Shown here: positions 8,564 through 19,100 of the stretch, one piece after another | How the letters are laid out: every line of letters starts with the position of its first letter | How positions within the stretch are numbered: the stretch's first letter is position 1 | Source: Pirellulales bacterium | Lineage (GTDB): Bacteria > Planctomycetota > Planctomycetia > Pirellulales > Thermoguttaceae | NCBI GenBank assembly: GCA_016935315.1 | Contig: JAFGRD010000100.1 | Coordinates: forward strand, 62,001-126,000 | Direction of reading: 5' to 3' | DNA length: 64,000 nt | The notes under the pieces: model-generated | Told to the model about the DNA's origin: nothing | What the model saw: the letters and a program-made list of their open reading frames with translations, nothing else | The model's database searches: none | Position numbers and translations under genes: made by a program

Positions 8564-9448
8564 ATGGCCAAAGCCCGAGCCCTCGATAAACGCCGCAAAT
8601 CGATCCGCAGCATTCGCAAGATCACGCGGACGATGGAATTGATTTCCACGGCGCGGTTCAAGCGCGCCATGGATCGGGCGTCGGCGGCCACGGCGTACAC
8701 TGAGCGGATTACGGCCCTGGTCCGCGATCTGGTCCGAAGCGGACTGGAGGTCCGCCACCCGCTGCTGCAGCCCCGCGCCGAGGTTCAAAAGGCAGTTCTT
8801 TTGGTGCTCTCGGCCAACCGGGGGCTTTGTGCGGGCTACAACTCCAGCGTGCTGCGACTGGCGAACATCCGCCGGAAGGAATTGACGGCCACCGTGCCCG
8901 AAGTGCAGTTGGAAGTCTCGGGCAAACGCGGCATCTCGGCCTTCCGGTTTCGCAAGATCATGCCGGACGAGACTTTTACGCATTTCGAGGACCGGCCCAG
9001 TTTTGAGGAAGTCGACGTTCTGGCAAGCCGCTACCTGAGCGCCTTCGAGGCCGGTGATCTCGACCGGCTCGACGTGGCTTACACCAAGTTCGAGAGCCTC
9101 AGCCGCCAGCATGCCGTGGTGGAGACGCTCCTGCCGCTGGGCGGTCTGGAGAGTGGGGGCGAGGAGCATGCAGAAGAGGCCGGACGGACGCAATACGATT
9201 TTCTCCCGTCGGCCGAGAGCATCCTCGACGAAGTCGTGCCCACCAGCTTCAAGGTCAAGCTGTTCAAGTGCTTCCTCGATGGGGCCGTCAGCGAGCAGAT
9301 CGCCCGCATGATGGCCATGAAGGCCGCCACCGAAAACGCCGACTCGATGGTCAGCCACCTGAGCATGATCTACAACCGGGCGCGGCAGGGCCAGATTACT
9401 TCCGAGTTGCTGGAAGTCATCAGCGGCGCCGAGGCGCTCAACGAATAG
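8564..9448 (+). CDS. atpG: ATP synthase F1 subunit gamma
   Basis: Central rotor stalk. The 294-residue protein opens with the gamma N-terminal helix (RRKSIRSIRKITRTMELIST) and ends with the C-terminal helix (TENADSMVSHLSMIYNRARQ) and QITSELLEVISGAEAL, which are diagnostic. The core has LSANRGLCAGYNSSVLR. The length is close to the E. coli protein (287). It lies after a 154-base gap from atpA and 33 bases before atpD. Confidence 0.96.
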   Translation: MAKARALDKRRKSIRSIRKITRTMELISTARFKRAMDRASAATAYTERITALVRDLVRSGLEVRHPLLQPRAEVQKAVLLVLSANRGLCAGYNSSVLRLANIRRKELTATVPEVQLEVSGKRGISAFRFRKIMPDETFTHFEDRPSFEEVDVLASRYLSAFEAGDLDRLDVAYTKFESLSRQHAVVETLLPLGGLESGGEEHAEEAGRTQYDFLPSAESILDEVVPTSFKVKLFKCFLDGAVSEQIARMMAMKAATENADSMVSHLSMIYNRARQGQITSELLEVISGAEALNE

Positions 9449-9475
9449 GATTCCAGTTCACACAAACGCCCATAA

Positions 9476-10954
<1,479 letters not shown>

Positions 10955-10956
10955 CC

Positions 10957-11355
10957 ATGGCGGAGTTGAAGTGCATCGTGGTCACCCCCGAACGCACCGT
11001 CTGCGAGGAGCCGGCGGACTTCGTGGCGCTGACGCTCTTCGACGGCGAGATCGGCATCGCCCGGGCCCACACCCCGCTGATCGGCCGGCTCGGCTGCGGC
11101 GAGATGCGGATCCAGTGCGGCGGGCGGACCACCCGCTACTACGTCGAAGGCGGATTCGCCGAGGTGCTGGGCAACGTGGTCACGGTGCTCACGAATCGGG
11201 CCGTCTCCGCCGAGAAGCTCGACGAGGCGGCCGCCCGCGAACAACTCGCCACCGCCCGAACTCAGATGGCCAACACACCGGAGTTGATGGCCGCGCGGGA
11301 CCGAGCGATCGAGCTCAGCCGTGCCCAGTTGCGCGTCGCGAAGCGAATCTCGTGA
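10957..11355 (+). CDS. atpC: ATP synthase F1 subunit epsilon
   Basis: Rotor subunit and intrinsic inhibitor of F1. The 132-residue protein has the beta-sandwich N-terminal domain (CIVVTPERTVCEEPADFVAL, DGEIGIARAHTPLIGRLGCG) and a C-terminal helical part (~85-132). ATG 10957 lies two bases after the atpD stop, although the reading frame is open for a long way upstream. It is the last gene of the ATP synthase operon; no clear terminator hairpin is visible behind it. Confidence 0.93.
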   Translation: MAELKCIVVTPERTVCEEPADFVALTLFDGEIGIARAHTPLIGRLGCGEMRIQCGGRTTRYYVEGGFAEVLGNVVTVLTNRAVSAEKLDEAAAREQLATARTQMANTPELMAARDRAIELSRAQLRVAKRIS

Positions 11356-11376
11356 TGATCTCGGCTGGAATCCTCC

Positions 11377-11760
11377 ATGACCGACAACCCGTATGCATCG
11401 CCGTCCCAGAATGTTCCGTCGTCGCCGAGCCGACCGGCATCACCAACGGGAGGGGAGCGGTCATCACGTCACGCTGCTGACCTTGCGGCTACGGTTCCGT
11501 TCCTTATCCTCGTAGGGAACCTACTGGCTCGTCCGGTCGCCCACGGAAGATATATTGCGGCCTGGGTCCCCCTGGCATTGGATGGGGTAACGGTACTTCC
11601 CACCCTTGCTATGTTGGTTCTCGCATCCGTGGCCTTCGTTGGCGGGCTCCAGAATCGCCGGGTCGGCACCATCATTATGGCACTTCTGGGTGTGCTCCTG
11701 AATACCGGCCTACTCATCCTCTGGACATTCTTCATACGCACAGGTCTGCCACATTCATAG
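11377..11760 (+). CDS. Small membrane protein with NPYASP N-terminus
   Basis: A 127-residue protein of unknown function. It begins MTDNPYASPSQN, a start shared by many short planctomycete membrane proteins, followed by a Ser/Pro-rich stretch. Three hydrophobic segments follow (~37-55, 65-90, 97-120), with GLQNRRVGTIIMALLG between the last two. It lies 21 bases after atpC on the same strand and could be read through from the operon, but nothing ties it to ATP synthesis. Confidence 0.6.
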   Translation: MTDNPYASPSQNVPSSPSRPASPTGGERSSRHAADLAATVPFLILVGNLLARPVAHGRYIAAWVPLALDGVTVLPTLAMLVLASVAFVGGLQNRRVGTIIMALLGVLLNTGLLILWTFFIRTGLPHS

Positions 11761-11908
11761 CTGACTATGCCCCAGCATGCTCGACGGCATCGAGATGTCG
11801 GGACCGGGGCTTGTTCAACAGAGCACCCTCGGAGTGTTGCCCTACCGCTCTATCTGCCTCGACGGCCATTCAGTTCGCACGGCATGTGCCTCGATTGCGA
11901 AGAGAATC

Positions 11909-14659
11909 GTGAACATAATCGCTCGTTTCTTCGTGGCGGCGGCAATCGTCAGCCTCTTCCTTTGGCTCTTCGCCGACGCCCTGTTCCGCTCGGGCATGTT
12001 CGCCTTCCGCGACGCGGCACACTTCTACTACCCGCTGTTTCAGTTGGTCCGCGATGAATGGGCCGCCGGCCGGGTGCCGCTGTGGAATCCGTACGAAAAC
12101 CTGGGGCAGCCGTTGGCCGGCAATCCGACTGCCAGCGTGTTCTACCCGGGCAAGCTGATCTTCGCGTTGCCGTTGGACTACGGCTGGGCGTACAAGATCT
12201 ACATCATGACCCACGTGCTGCTGGCCGCCTGGGCCGCGTATCGGCTGGCGCGGCACTTCGGCGCCGGTGCGACCGCGGCCGGCGTCTGTGCGATCTCCTA
12301 CGCCTTCTCGGGCAACGTGCTGTTTCAGTACTGCAACGTGGTCTTTCTGGTCGGCGCCGCCTGGCTGCCGCTGGCGATGCTCGCGGCCGATCGGATGCTT
12401 CTGGAAAGGAGCCCGCCTGCGGCGGTCGGGCTCGGGGCCGTGCTGGCGCTGATGGTCCTGGGCGGCGATCCGCAGATGGCCTACAACGCCGGACTGCTGG
12501 CCGCCATGTACGGCCTGTGGCTGTGGTGGTGCGGGAGTTCCCTTGCCCTTTGGCCGAGGATCAGGGGCAGCGTGAACGGGGGGGAAGCCCCGGTGCCGAA
12601 AGCCTCTCAACCCGAGCCGCGCCGAACAGGAGGGGGCGTTCCGCTGGCGCGGTCGCGCCCGGCGCTGTTGGCTATCGCCGCCGCCGTCGGGCTGATCCTC
12701 TCGGCCGTTCAGGTGTTGCCGTCGTTGGAGTTCGCCCGCTGCTCGGGCCGGCATGCCGATCGCGCGGCCGACCGGCTGCTGGCCAAGGGGCTCGATCCGG
12801 GCACCCACGGCGAGCACATTTACCACTTCAGCGTTGGGCCGTGGCGACTGGCCGAGTACGTTTGGCCAAACGTCGGCGGCCGGCAATTCCCCGTCCATCG
12901 CCGTTGGCTCGACGTCCTGCCTGCCGAAGGCCGCATCTGGACCCCGTCGCTGTACATGGGCCTGTTGCCGCTGCTGCTGGCGCTTTCCGCCATGCGTTTT
13001 CGCCGGTGCCGGCGAGCCGCAAGCGAGCTGCGAGGTCTATCGCCGTGCGAAGATGTTTGCCCCACTGCCCGCTTGCCACAACACGACGCACGAACGCTTT
13101 GGCTCACCTGGTCGATCGTTCTGGCGGTGACGGCCAGCTTCGGCTGGTACGGTCTGGGCTGGCTGCTTCGGGAGCTGCGGGTGGCCACCGGCGGCGATCC
13201 GGGCGCGGCATCGATCGGCGCCCCCTTCGGCGGCCTCTATTGGCTGATGACCCTGCTGCTGCCCGGCTACGGCTATTTCCGCTACCCGGCCAAGCTGCTG
13301 GTAGTCGCCGCGTTGGGCTTCAGTGTGCTGGCCGCTGGTGGCTTCGACCGCGTGCTGGGGCAGCCCTCCGGCCGGTTTCGCCGCGGGCTGCTGTGGCTTG
13401 GCGGGGTGAGTCTCGCTGGTGCGATCGCGGCGTTGGCGATCCGGCCGTTCTGGCACGGCTGGCTCGCCGGCGCGGCACCCAACGTCTTGTTCGGCCCGCT
13501 CGATACGGCGGGAGCGGCCAACGACGTGCTGGGGGCGTTTACCCAAACGGCCGTCCTGTGTGGCGTGTTTTGGTGGCTGCTGGGAAGGCACGGCCCCACC
13601 GCGAGAACGACCGTTCCGATCTTGCTGCTGCTTCTGGTGGCGCTCGACCTTGCCGTGGCCAACCGGTGGCTGATCGCGTGTGCCCCGGCAAGCCAGTGGG
13701 AACGGCCGCCGAAGCTGGCCGCATTGGTCGAGGCTCCGCCGCCGCGCGTCTATCGCCACCCGATCTGGATGCGGCCCCATTGGAAGTCGAGCCGCTCGAC
13801 CGCGCGGCTGGCCGAGGCGGTGCAATGGGATCGCGACACCCTTTGGCCGAAATACAACCTTGCGGCCCGCGCCGCGATTGCCGAGGTCCACGGCACGATG
13901 ATGCCGTACGACTATGCCACGTTTCTGCGGGCAGGGAAGCAGCGCGGAGAATCGCACCCGGAGGCGGTTCCCTTTTCCCTGGCGAAGTACCTGATCTATC
14001 CCGGCGACAAGGTCCTTTCGGGGGCGGAGGCGATCGCCGTGGATGTGGGCGACGTGTCGCTGTGGCGAAACCCGTGCCGCCTTCCCCGCGCGTGGATCGT
14101 GCATCAAGTGGACGTGCTCTCACCGCTGGGGTCGAACGCGCCGGACACGGTGCGGCAACGGACCGAGGCGGTTCTGTTCCCCGACGGCCGGCCGCGTGAT
14201 CTGCATCACTCGGCGGTCGTGGAATTCGGTGGAGATCTCCGCCCCACGTTGCCAACGGAGACGGAATCGCCCCATGCCGGCGAGGCCGATCGACCGCCGT
14301 TGCCGCCGGCCGAGCCGCGACGCGAGACCTGCCACGTGGTCCGCAACGATCCCCACCACGTGGAAATCGAAGCCGAGCTGCAGCGGCCGGGGCTGGTAGT
14401 GCTGTGCGACCAGTTCTATCCTGGCTGGCGGCTGGACGTGGAAACCGCGGGAGCATCCGTTCGCACGGCGGAGGTCCTGCGGACCAATCGCGTGATGCGG
14501 GGCGTGTGGCTGCCGGCGGGACGACATCGCTTGGTCTATCGCTATCGCCCCACAGGCATCCTCTGCGGTGCGATCCTCAGCAGCCTCGGCTGGATGGCGG
14601 TGGGCTTGGGCCTTCTGCGCCGGCGCAGGACGTGCCCGACCGGTGCAAGTCAGATGTAG
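11909..14659 (+). CDS. Large YfhO-like multi-spanning membrane protein
   Basis: A 916-residue protein with a dozen or so predicted transmembrane helices in the first ~570 residues, then a soluble, beta-rich C-terminal region and a final helix. The N-terminal plan, [16 protein letters not shown] followed by [14 protein letters not shown] and later [15 protein letters not shown], resembles the YfhO family of GT-C-like membrane proteins, implicated in cell-envelope polymer glycosylation in Firmicutes. The GTG at 11909 ([14 protein letters not shown]) follows GAAGAGAAT; the frame is open to 11777, but that part is not hydrophobic. Its 3' end overlaps the convergent serine acetyltransferase gene by 10 bases. 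The substrate is unknown. Confidence 0.7.
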   Translation: MNIIARFFVAAAIVSLFLWLFADALFRSGMFAFRDAAHFYYPLFQLVRDEWAAGRVPLWNPYENLGQPLAGNPTASVFYPGKLIFALPLDYGWAYKIYIMTHVLLAAWAAYRLARHFGAGATAAGVCAISYAFSGNVLFQYCNVVFLVGAAWLPLAMLAADRMLLERSPPAAVGLGAVLALMVLGGDPQMAYNAGLLAAMYGLWLWWCGSSLALWPRIRGSVNGGEAPVPKASQPEPRRTGGGVPLARSRPALLAIAAAVGLILSAVQVLPSLEFARCSGRHADRAADRLLAKGLDPGTHGEHIYHFSVGPWRLAEYVWPNVGGRQFPVHRRWLDVLPAEGRIWTPSLYMGLLPLLLALSAMRFRRCRRAASELRGLSPCEDVCPTARLPQHDARTLWLTWSIVLAVTASFGWYGLGWLLRELRVATGGDPGAASIGAPFGGLYWLMTLLLPGYGYFRYPAKLLVVAALGFSVLAAGGFDRVLGQPSGRFRRGLLWLGGVSLAGAIAALAIRPFWHGWLAGAAPNVLFGPLDTAGAANDVLGAFTQTAVLCGVFWWLLGRHGPTARTTVPILLLLLVALDLAVANRWLIACAPASQWERPPKLAALVEAPPPRVYRHPIWMRPHWKSSRSTARLAEAVQWDRDTLWPKYNLAARAAIAEVHGTMMPYDYATFLRAGKQRGESHPEAVPFSLAKYLIYPGDKVLSGAEAIAVDVGDVSLWRNPCRLPRAWIVHQVDVLSPLGSNAPDTVRQRTEAVLFPDGRPRDLHHSAVVEFGGDLRPTLPTETESPHAGEADRPPLPPAEPRRETCHVVRNDPHHVEIEAELQRPGLVVLCDQFYPGWRLDVETAGASVRTAEVLRTNRVMRGVWLPAGRHRLVYRYRPTGILCGAILSSLGWMAVGLGLLRRRRTCPTGASQM

Positions 14660-15606
14660 GCGCCCCAAAATGCCTCGGCCTGTTCGGGGCGGGTCTGGAG
14701 CCTGGGCTTTTCCAGGACCACGGTCGTGTGGGGCTCGACCGATCGCGTGATCCATGCGCTGGAGCCGATCACGGCGTCGTGCCCGATCACCGTATTGCCG
14801 CCGAGGATCGTGGCGTTGGCGTAGATCACCACGCGATCCTCGATCGTCGGGTGCCGCTTGGTTCCGCGGACCAGCTTGCCATCTTCGTCGGTGGTGAAGC
14901 TGAGCGCGCCAAGGGTTACGCCCTGATAGATCTTGACCCACTCGCCGATGATGCACGTCTCGCCGATGACCACGCCGGTGCCGTGGTCGATGAAGAAATG
15001 ACTCCCGATCTCCGCCCCGGGATGGATGTCGATGCCCGTCTTGCCGTGGGCCCATTCGGTCATCATCCGCGGGATCAGCGGTACGCCCAACTCGTGCAAC
15101 CGGTGGGCCAGCCGGTAGACGGTCACTGCCTCCAGTCCCGGGTAGCAGAAAATCACCTCATCGAGCGACTTGCAGGCCGGATCGCCGTCGTAGGCGGCCT
15201 GGACGTCCATCGCCAGGATTCTGCGCAGCTCGGGTAGCTGCTCCAGCAAGGCCACCGCCTTGGCCTGCCCGAGCCCCTCGAAGTGCTCTCGCTGCTGCGG
15301 GTCGCAAGAGATGTTCTTGCCCGCCCCGTGACAACAGGCCCGCGCAATCTGGGTGGTCAATCGATCGTGCAGCCGATCGATCAGATCGCCCACGTGATAC
15401 GCCACGTTGGCCAGGTGCAAACGGTCGCGGCGGCGGTAGCCGGGGTAGAGAATCTCCTTGAGGTCCTCGGTGGCCGCGATCACCGCCTCGTAGTTCGGCA
15501 GCGGGCAATGGCCCAAATGGTGGGTGGTGCCGACCTCGTGGTAGGTCGCTACGATCCGGTCGGTCAGCTCCGGCAGGCTTTCCTTCAGTCGAATGTCGGT
15601 TGCCAT
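14650..15606 (-). CDS. cysE: Serine O-acetyltransferase
   Basis: Converts L-serine and acetyl-CoA to O-acetylserine, the first step of cysteine synthesis in the cytoplasm. The 318-residue protein has an extended helical N-terminus of ~170 residues and a left-handed beta-helix of hexapeptide repeats ([39 protein letters not shown]). The HPGA and [11 protein letters not shown] motifs are those of SAT. The long N-terminus resembles the EpsC/SatA class. ATG 15606 ([14 protein letters not shown]) is chosen over upstream starts. The 3' end overlaps the convergent YfhO-like gene by 10 bases. Confidence 0.9.
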   Translation of the reverse strand: MATDIRLKESLPELTDRIVATYHEVGTTHHLGHCPLPNYEAVIAATEDLKEILYPGYRRRDRLHLANVAYHVGDLIDRLHDRLTTQIARACCHGAGKNISCDPQQREHFEGLGQAKAVALLEQLPELRRILAMDVQAAYDGDPACKSLDEVIFCYPGLEAVTVYRLAHRLHELGVPLIPRMMTEWAHGKTGIDIHPGAEIGSHFFIDHGTGVVIGETCIIGEWVKIYQGVTLGALSFTTDEDGKLVRGTKRHPTIEDRVVIYANATILGGNTVIGHDAVIGSSAWITRSVEPHTTVVLEKPRLQTRPEQAEAFWGAYI

Positions 15607-15951
15607 TCTCGCGATACTCCGGCTGCGCCGGCAACGGCGCAACGCCAGCGGACAAAGGAACAAACAGGCACACAGAAGCGGGTTGTCGCAGCGGGCAGAG
15701 GGCGGTCCGGTCTCTAAACCGGACCGCTACAGCGACAACAGAAGGCGCAGCAGGATTGACGATTCAGACGCATTGCTAATGCTCCTCTTCTGTCAATCCT
15801 ACGTGTGGCAAACGTGAGAGTCAACCCATACGCCGTATTCTTCGGCCGAGTGCCAGGGGGAAGTTTAGCCAAGATATCCCCATCGACACCCCGGGAGGCG
15901 CGAAGCGGCCCCCTTGACCACTTCGAACGGCACGTTCGGACGCCGGCTCTG
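15607..15951. other. Intergenic region with a 10-bp perfect hairpin
   Basis: Contains no supportable gene. At 15702-15727 there is GCGGTCCGGT, a 6-base loop and ACCGGACCGC. The hairpin has no T run on either strand, so it is not a classic intrinsic terminator; it could be an RNA-processing or transcript-stabilising structure between the two minus-strand genes. Confidence 0.45.
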
Positions 15952-16527
15952 TCAGGTGTCGTCCGGGGGTCCGGGTGCCGGCGTTTCCGCATTGAGTATC
16001 GCCGGAGCCGCAACGACCCACTTCGTCAGACAACGGCATCCCCAGAGGATGAGGAATGAAGCCACCGCGATGGTTAAGAGAATCCCCGGGGTCCAGGCCG
16101 ACGCGCGGCCCGCGACGAAAGCCATATGGGCTGCGACGACCGGGGACACCGAAGATGCGACAGCGGCCAGCGAAGCAAACACGGTCAGCGGAACGATACA
16201 CGCCAGAAAGACCGCGCGGCGCCAGGCATTGCGAACGCCGGCCCGGGAAAGCGTCTGAACGCTCAGCCACCACATCACGCCGAACGCGAACCACGCGGCG
16301 CCGTAGGCAAAAAGTCGTCCTGCCACCTCAGTGAATTGGCCCGAAGGAAACGCGTGGACCAACGCCAGGGCCAACTGAAACAGGACGAACAGACAGAGAT
16401 AATCGACGAGCATGAACTGGAGCGGGGCGTGCCGCTGTCTTCCGGCGCGATTGATGGGCTCCAATACCCATGCCGCGATTCCGGCCGCAATCGCAAAACC
16501 AAACAAGACCGCCAGCGGGATAGCCAC
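15952..16527 (-). CDS. Uncharacterised membrane protein
   Basis: A 191-residue protein with about six hydrophobic segments (IPLAVLFGFAIAAGIAAWVL at the N-terminus; LVDYLCLFVLFQLALALVHAF; FAYGAAWFAFGVMWWLSVQ; VFLACIVPLTVFASLAAVA; two further C-terminal ones) and a short polar tail. No catalytic motif or named family is recognised. Coding is supported by the consistent membrane pattern and by a full-length frame with a GTG/ATG-type start near 16527. It is divergent from the Tat-exported oxidoreductase. Confidence 0.55.
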   Translation of the reverse strand: MAIPLAVLFGFAIAAGIAAWVLEPINRAGRQRHAPLQFMLVDYLCLFVLFQLALALVHAFPSGQFTEVAGRLFAYGAAWFAFGVMWWLSVQTLSRAGVRNAWRRAVFLACIVPLTVFASLAAVASSVSPVVAAHMAFVAGRASAWTPGILLTIAVASFLILWGCRCLTKWVVAAPAILNAETPAPGPPDDT

Positions 16528-16865
16528 GCGTGCCTCCCCGAGTCAACTCGCCGGAACAGGGTCCTCCGCGTGCGTAAATCGCAAGCCCGGCCGGACTATA
16601 ACGCACGACGGCATGGAAAGAAACCGGGCACGCGGGGGTCAGGTTTCCCCGTCGGCAACACTTCGGCTGCCATTTCGCTCAAATGCTACCCCCGGCGGTG
16701 TGCCTGGGCCTGGCTGCGCCCGCGCCGGTTGCATCCGCATGGAAATATGGTTAAATTGTGGTGGCTGGACGGCCTGGCGGCGAGTCCGCGGGCCCTGGCG
16801 CTACCGACAGAAAGAGGTTGCTAAGAGTGTATGCAACCGACAAAACCTGGTAAAAGGAGCTGGAT
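16528..16865. other. Divergent intergenic region
   Basis: About 340 bases between the minus-strand membrane protein and the plus-strand oxidoreductase. No gene is seen. A possible sigma-70-like promoter for the oxidoreductase lies at 16729-16756. Confidence 0.45.
16729..16756 (+). promoter_or_regulatory. Possible promoter of the Gfo/Idh/MocA gene
   Basis: TTGCAT (16729-16734), a 16-base spacer and TTAAAT (16751-16756), about 110 bases upstream of the start codon. Found by eye only; the spacing is acceptable but the -10 is imperfect. Confidence 0.3.
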
Positions 16866-18113
16866 ATGTGGCATCGAGACGGCACACGCACAGGGAGCCG
16901 TAGCCCGGCTGCGAATCGACGGGAGTTTCTCAAGGCCGCCGCGGGGGCGGTGGCGGTCCCGTACGTCATTACCTCGGCCGCGCTGGGCGCCGGCGACCGC
17001 CCGGCGGCGAGCGAGCGGATCGTGATGGGCGGCATCGGCATCGGCAACATGGGCAGCGGCGACATGGGGGCCTTTCTGGGGCGCGGCGACGTGCAGTACG
17101 TGGCCGTGTGCGACGTACGCAAAGGCGTCCGCGAAGGCGCCCGGGGCCGTGCGAACCAACGCTACGGCAACAGCGACTGCAAAGCCTACAACGATTTTCA
17201 AGAGCTCCTTGCCCGCGATGATATCGATGCGGTGCACGTGGCCACGCCCGACCATTGGCACGCGCTGATCGTTGTGGCGGCCTGCCGCACCGGCAAAGAC
17301 GCCTATTGCCAGAAGCCCGAGACGCGGACGCTCCGCGAGGGCCGGCTGATGGTCGACGCCGCCCGGCGCTATGGGTGTGTCGTTTCCGGCGGCAGCCAGC
17401 GCGTGCTGGAAGACTACCGGGGCGTGGTCAACCAATGCTGGGGCGGCGAGCTGGGCACGATCAAGTCGATCAACGTCAACGTGGGTCCGCTTCCGAAGCC
17501 CTGCAACCTGGCCGGCGAGCCGGTTCCCGACGGGTTCGACTGGGACCGGTGGCTCGGCCCGGCTCCCTGGGCGCCCTACCATCCGTACCGGTGCAGCGGC
17601 AGCTACGCCATCAACGGCACGAGCTGGCGTTCCTTCAGCGACTATTCGGGCGGTGGCATGACCGACTGGGGCGCGCACCACTTCGGCGGCGCAACCTTCG
17701 CCGTGGACGTTCGCGAACTGGAGCCCGAGGAAGTCGTCTATCACAATGACCACGGCCGCGAGCACTTGACCTACCGCTATCCGAACGGGCTGCTGCTGTA
17801 CCACAACCATCCCGGGGCGGGCAATCTCCAGGTGGAGGGCACGCCCGGCGAGAAGCGCGAGGCGAAGCCCGTGCCCACCTACAAGGGCCAAGGCGGCATC
17901 TACGGCGACTTCATCGAATGCTGCAAGACGCGGGAGAAGCCGTTCCGGGACATCGAACTCGCGGTCCACACGGCCACCGTGAGCCATCTGGGGCTGATCG
18001 CCTACGAGCTGAAGCGGTCGCTGAAGTGGGACCAGGCCGCGCAGGAGTTCCCCGGCGACGACGAAGCCAACCGTTTGGTGGATCGCGCCCGCCGCGAGCC
18101 GTGGGTGCTGTAG
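16866..18113 (+). CDS. Tat-exported Gfo/Idh/MocA family oxidoreductase
   Basis: A 415-residue NAD(P)-dependent oxidoreductase, probably periplasmic and acting on a sugar or sugar derivative. A twin-arginine signal is visible (NRREFLKAAAGAVAVPYV, residues ~19-36). The Rossmann domain follows (IGIGNMGSGDMGAFLG; VATPDHWHALIVVAACRTGK). QKPET replaces the usual EKP, keeping the Lys of the family signature. The C-terminal half (YSGGGMTDWGAHHFGGA) matches the planctomycete subgroup of GFO_IDH_MocA. AAAAGGAGCTGGAT precedes the start. A HEAT-repeat gene follows 81 bases downstream. The substrate is unknown; this subgroup is often found with sugar-degrading genes. Confidence 0.87.
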   Translation: MWHRDGTRTGSRSPAANRREFLKAAAGAVAVPYVITSAALGAGDRPAASERIVMGGIGIGNMGSGDMGAFLGRGDVQYVAVCDVRKGVREGARGRANQRYGNSDCKAYNDFQELLARDDIDAVHVATPDHWHALIVVAACRTGKDAYCQKPETRTLREGRLMVDAARRYGCVVSGGSQRVLEDYRGVVNQCWGGELGTIKSINVNVGPLPKPCNLAGEPVPDGFDWDRWLGPAPWAPYHPYRCSGSYAINGTSWRSFSDYSGGGMTDWGAHHFGGATFAVDVRELEPEEVVYHNDHGREHLTYRYPNGLLLYHNHPGAGNLQVEGTPGEKREAKPVPTYKGQGGIYGDFIECCKTREKPFRDIELAVHTATVSHLGLIAYELKRSLKWDQAAQEFPGDDEANRLVDRARREPWVL

Positions 18114-18194
18114 AAACGCCGGGGCGAGCATGCCCCTTGGCTCTGGACAGTTCCAATCATTACCGAATACCCCGAAAGCGATAAGGAATCGAAT

Positions 18195-18998
18195 ATGCAA
18201 CCTCACAAGATGACACGATTGGCGGCGGCCCCGGCGGTTCTGGCCGGCGCCGCGGCCATGGCCGCGGACAAGCCCGCGGTGGACCAGGATGCGGTGGATC
18301 AGGCCTTCGAGACGCTGAAGACCTATGACTGGGGCACGGACCGCGACAAGCTCAATGCGATTGACGACGCGGTGATCGCCACCAAGGGCGACGCGGCGGC
18401 GCGCAAGCAGTTGGAAACGCGGCTGGCCGCCGTGCTGAAGAGCGACGCGTCGCGCTCCGCAAAGGACTATGTGTGCCGCAAGCTGAGGACCATCGGGACG
18501 GCCGAGTCCGTGCCGGCGCTGGCCGCCTTGCTGCCCGACAAGGAGCTTTCCCACATGTCCCGCTACGCCCTGGAGCGGATTTCCGCCCCGGAGGCGGCCG
18601 CGGCCATGCGCGACGCCTTGCCGAAGCTCAGCGGCGCGTTGAAGGTGGGGACGATTGGCTCGCTCGGTGTGCGTCGCGACGCCGACGCGGTCGCCGCCCT
18701 GGCAGGCTTGCTGGGCGATGGCGACAAGGCGGTCGCCTCGACGGCGGCCGCCGCGCTGGGAATGATCGGCAGCCCGGAGGCCGGCCAGCTCCTGAGCCAA
18801 TCGGCGAAGAAGGCGCCCGAGGGCTTGAAGCCGGCCGTCGCCGACGCTTGTCTGGCCTGCGCCGAGCAATTGCTGGCCGACGGCAAGAAGGCGGAAGCGA
18901 TGGGCCTGTACCAGGCGTTCGGCGGCGAAGACCAGCCGAGACACATTCGGCTGGCGGTAACACGCGGTCTGTTGAAGGCCGCCGGCAAGAAGGACTAG
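18195..18998 (+). CDS. Secreted HEAT-repeat protein
   Basis: A 267-residue protein with a short signal-peptide-like N-terminus (LAAAPAVLAGAAAMAADKPA). Most of the rest consists of helical repeats of ~30 residues (VCRKLRTIGTAESVPALAAL, ADAVAALAGLLGDGDKAVAS, AALGMIGSPEAGQLL), typical of HEAT/PBS-lyase-like scaffolds. These repeats bind proteins and have no catalysis of their own. It is probably co-transcribed with the preceding oxidoreductase (81-base gap) and is closed by a strong terminator at 19053. In planctomycetes such repeats often accompany sugar dehydrogenase modules; the partner here is inference. Confidence 0.72.
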   Translation: MQPHKMTRLAAAPAVLAGAAAMAADKPAVDQDAVDQAFETLKTYDWGTDRDKLNAIDDAVIATKGDAAARKQLETRLAAVLKSDASRSAKDYVCRKLRTIGTAESVPALAALLPDKELSHMSRYALERISAPEAAAAMRDALPKLSGALKVGTIGSLGVRRDADAVAALAGLLGDGDKAVASTAAAALGMIGSPEAGQLLSQSAKKAPEGLKPAVADACLACAEQLLADGKKAEAMGLYQAFGGEDQPRHIRLAVTRGLLKAAGKKD

Positions 18999-19052
18999 GG
19001 CGATCCTTGTCAGGTCGTCGTGACGCCGAACGTGAACTGGAACACACGGGAA

Positions 19053-19090
19053 GAGCCCGGCTTCTCCCACGGGGCCGGGCTCCTTTTCTT
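19053..19090 (+). terminator. Rho-independent terminator after the HEAT-repeat gene
   Basis: A perfect 9-bp stem, GAGCCCGGC (19053-19061) with GCCGGGCTC (19074-19082), enclosing a 12-base loop, followed by CTTTTCTT. It ends the oxidoreductase/HEAT unit just before the S9 peptidase gene. Confidence 0.85.
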
Positions 19091-19100
19091 GGAGTGAGTC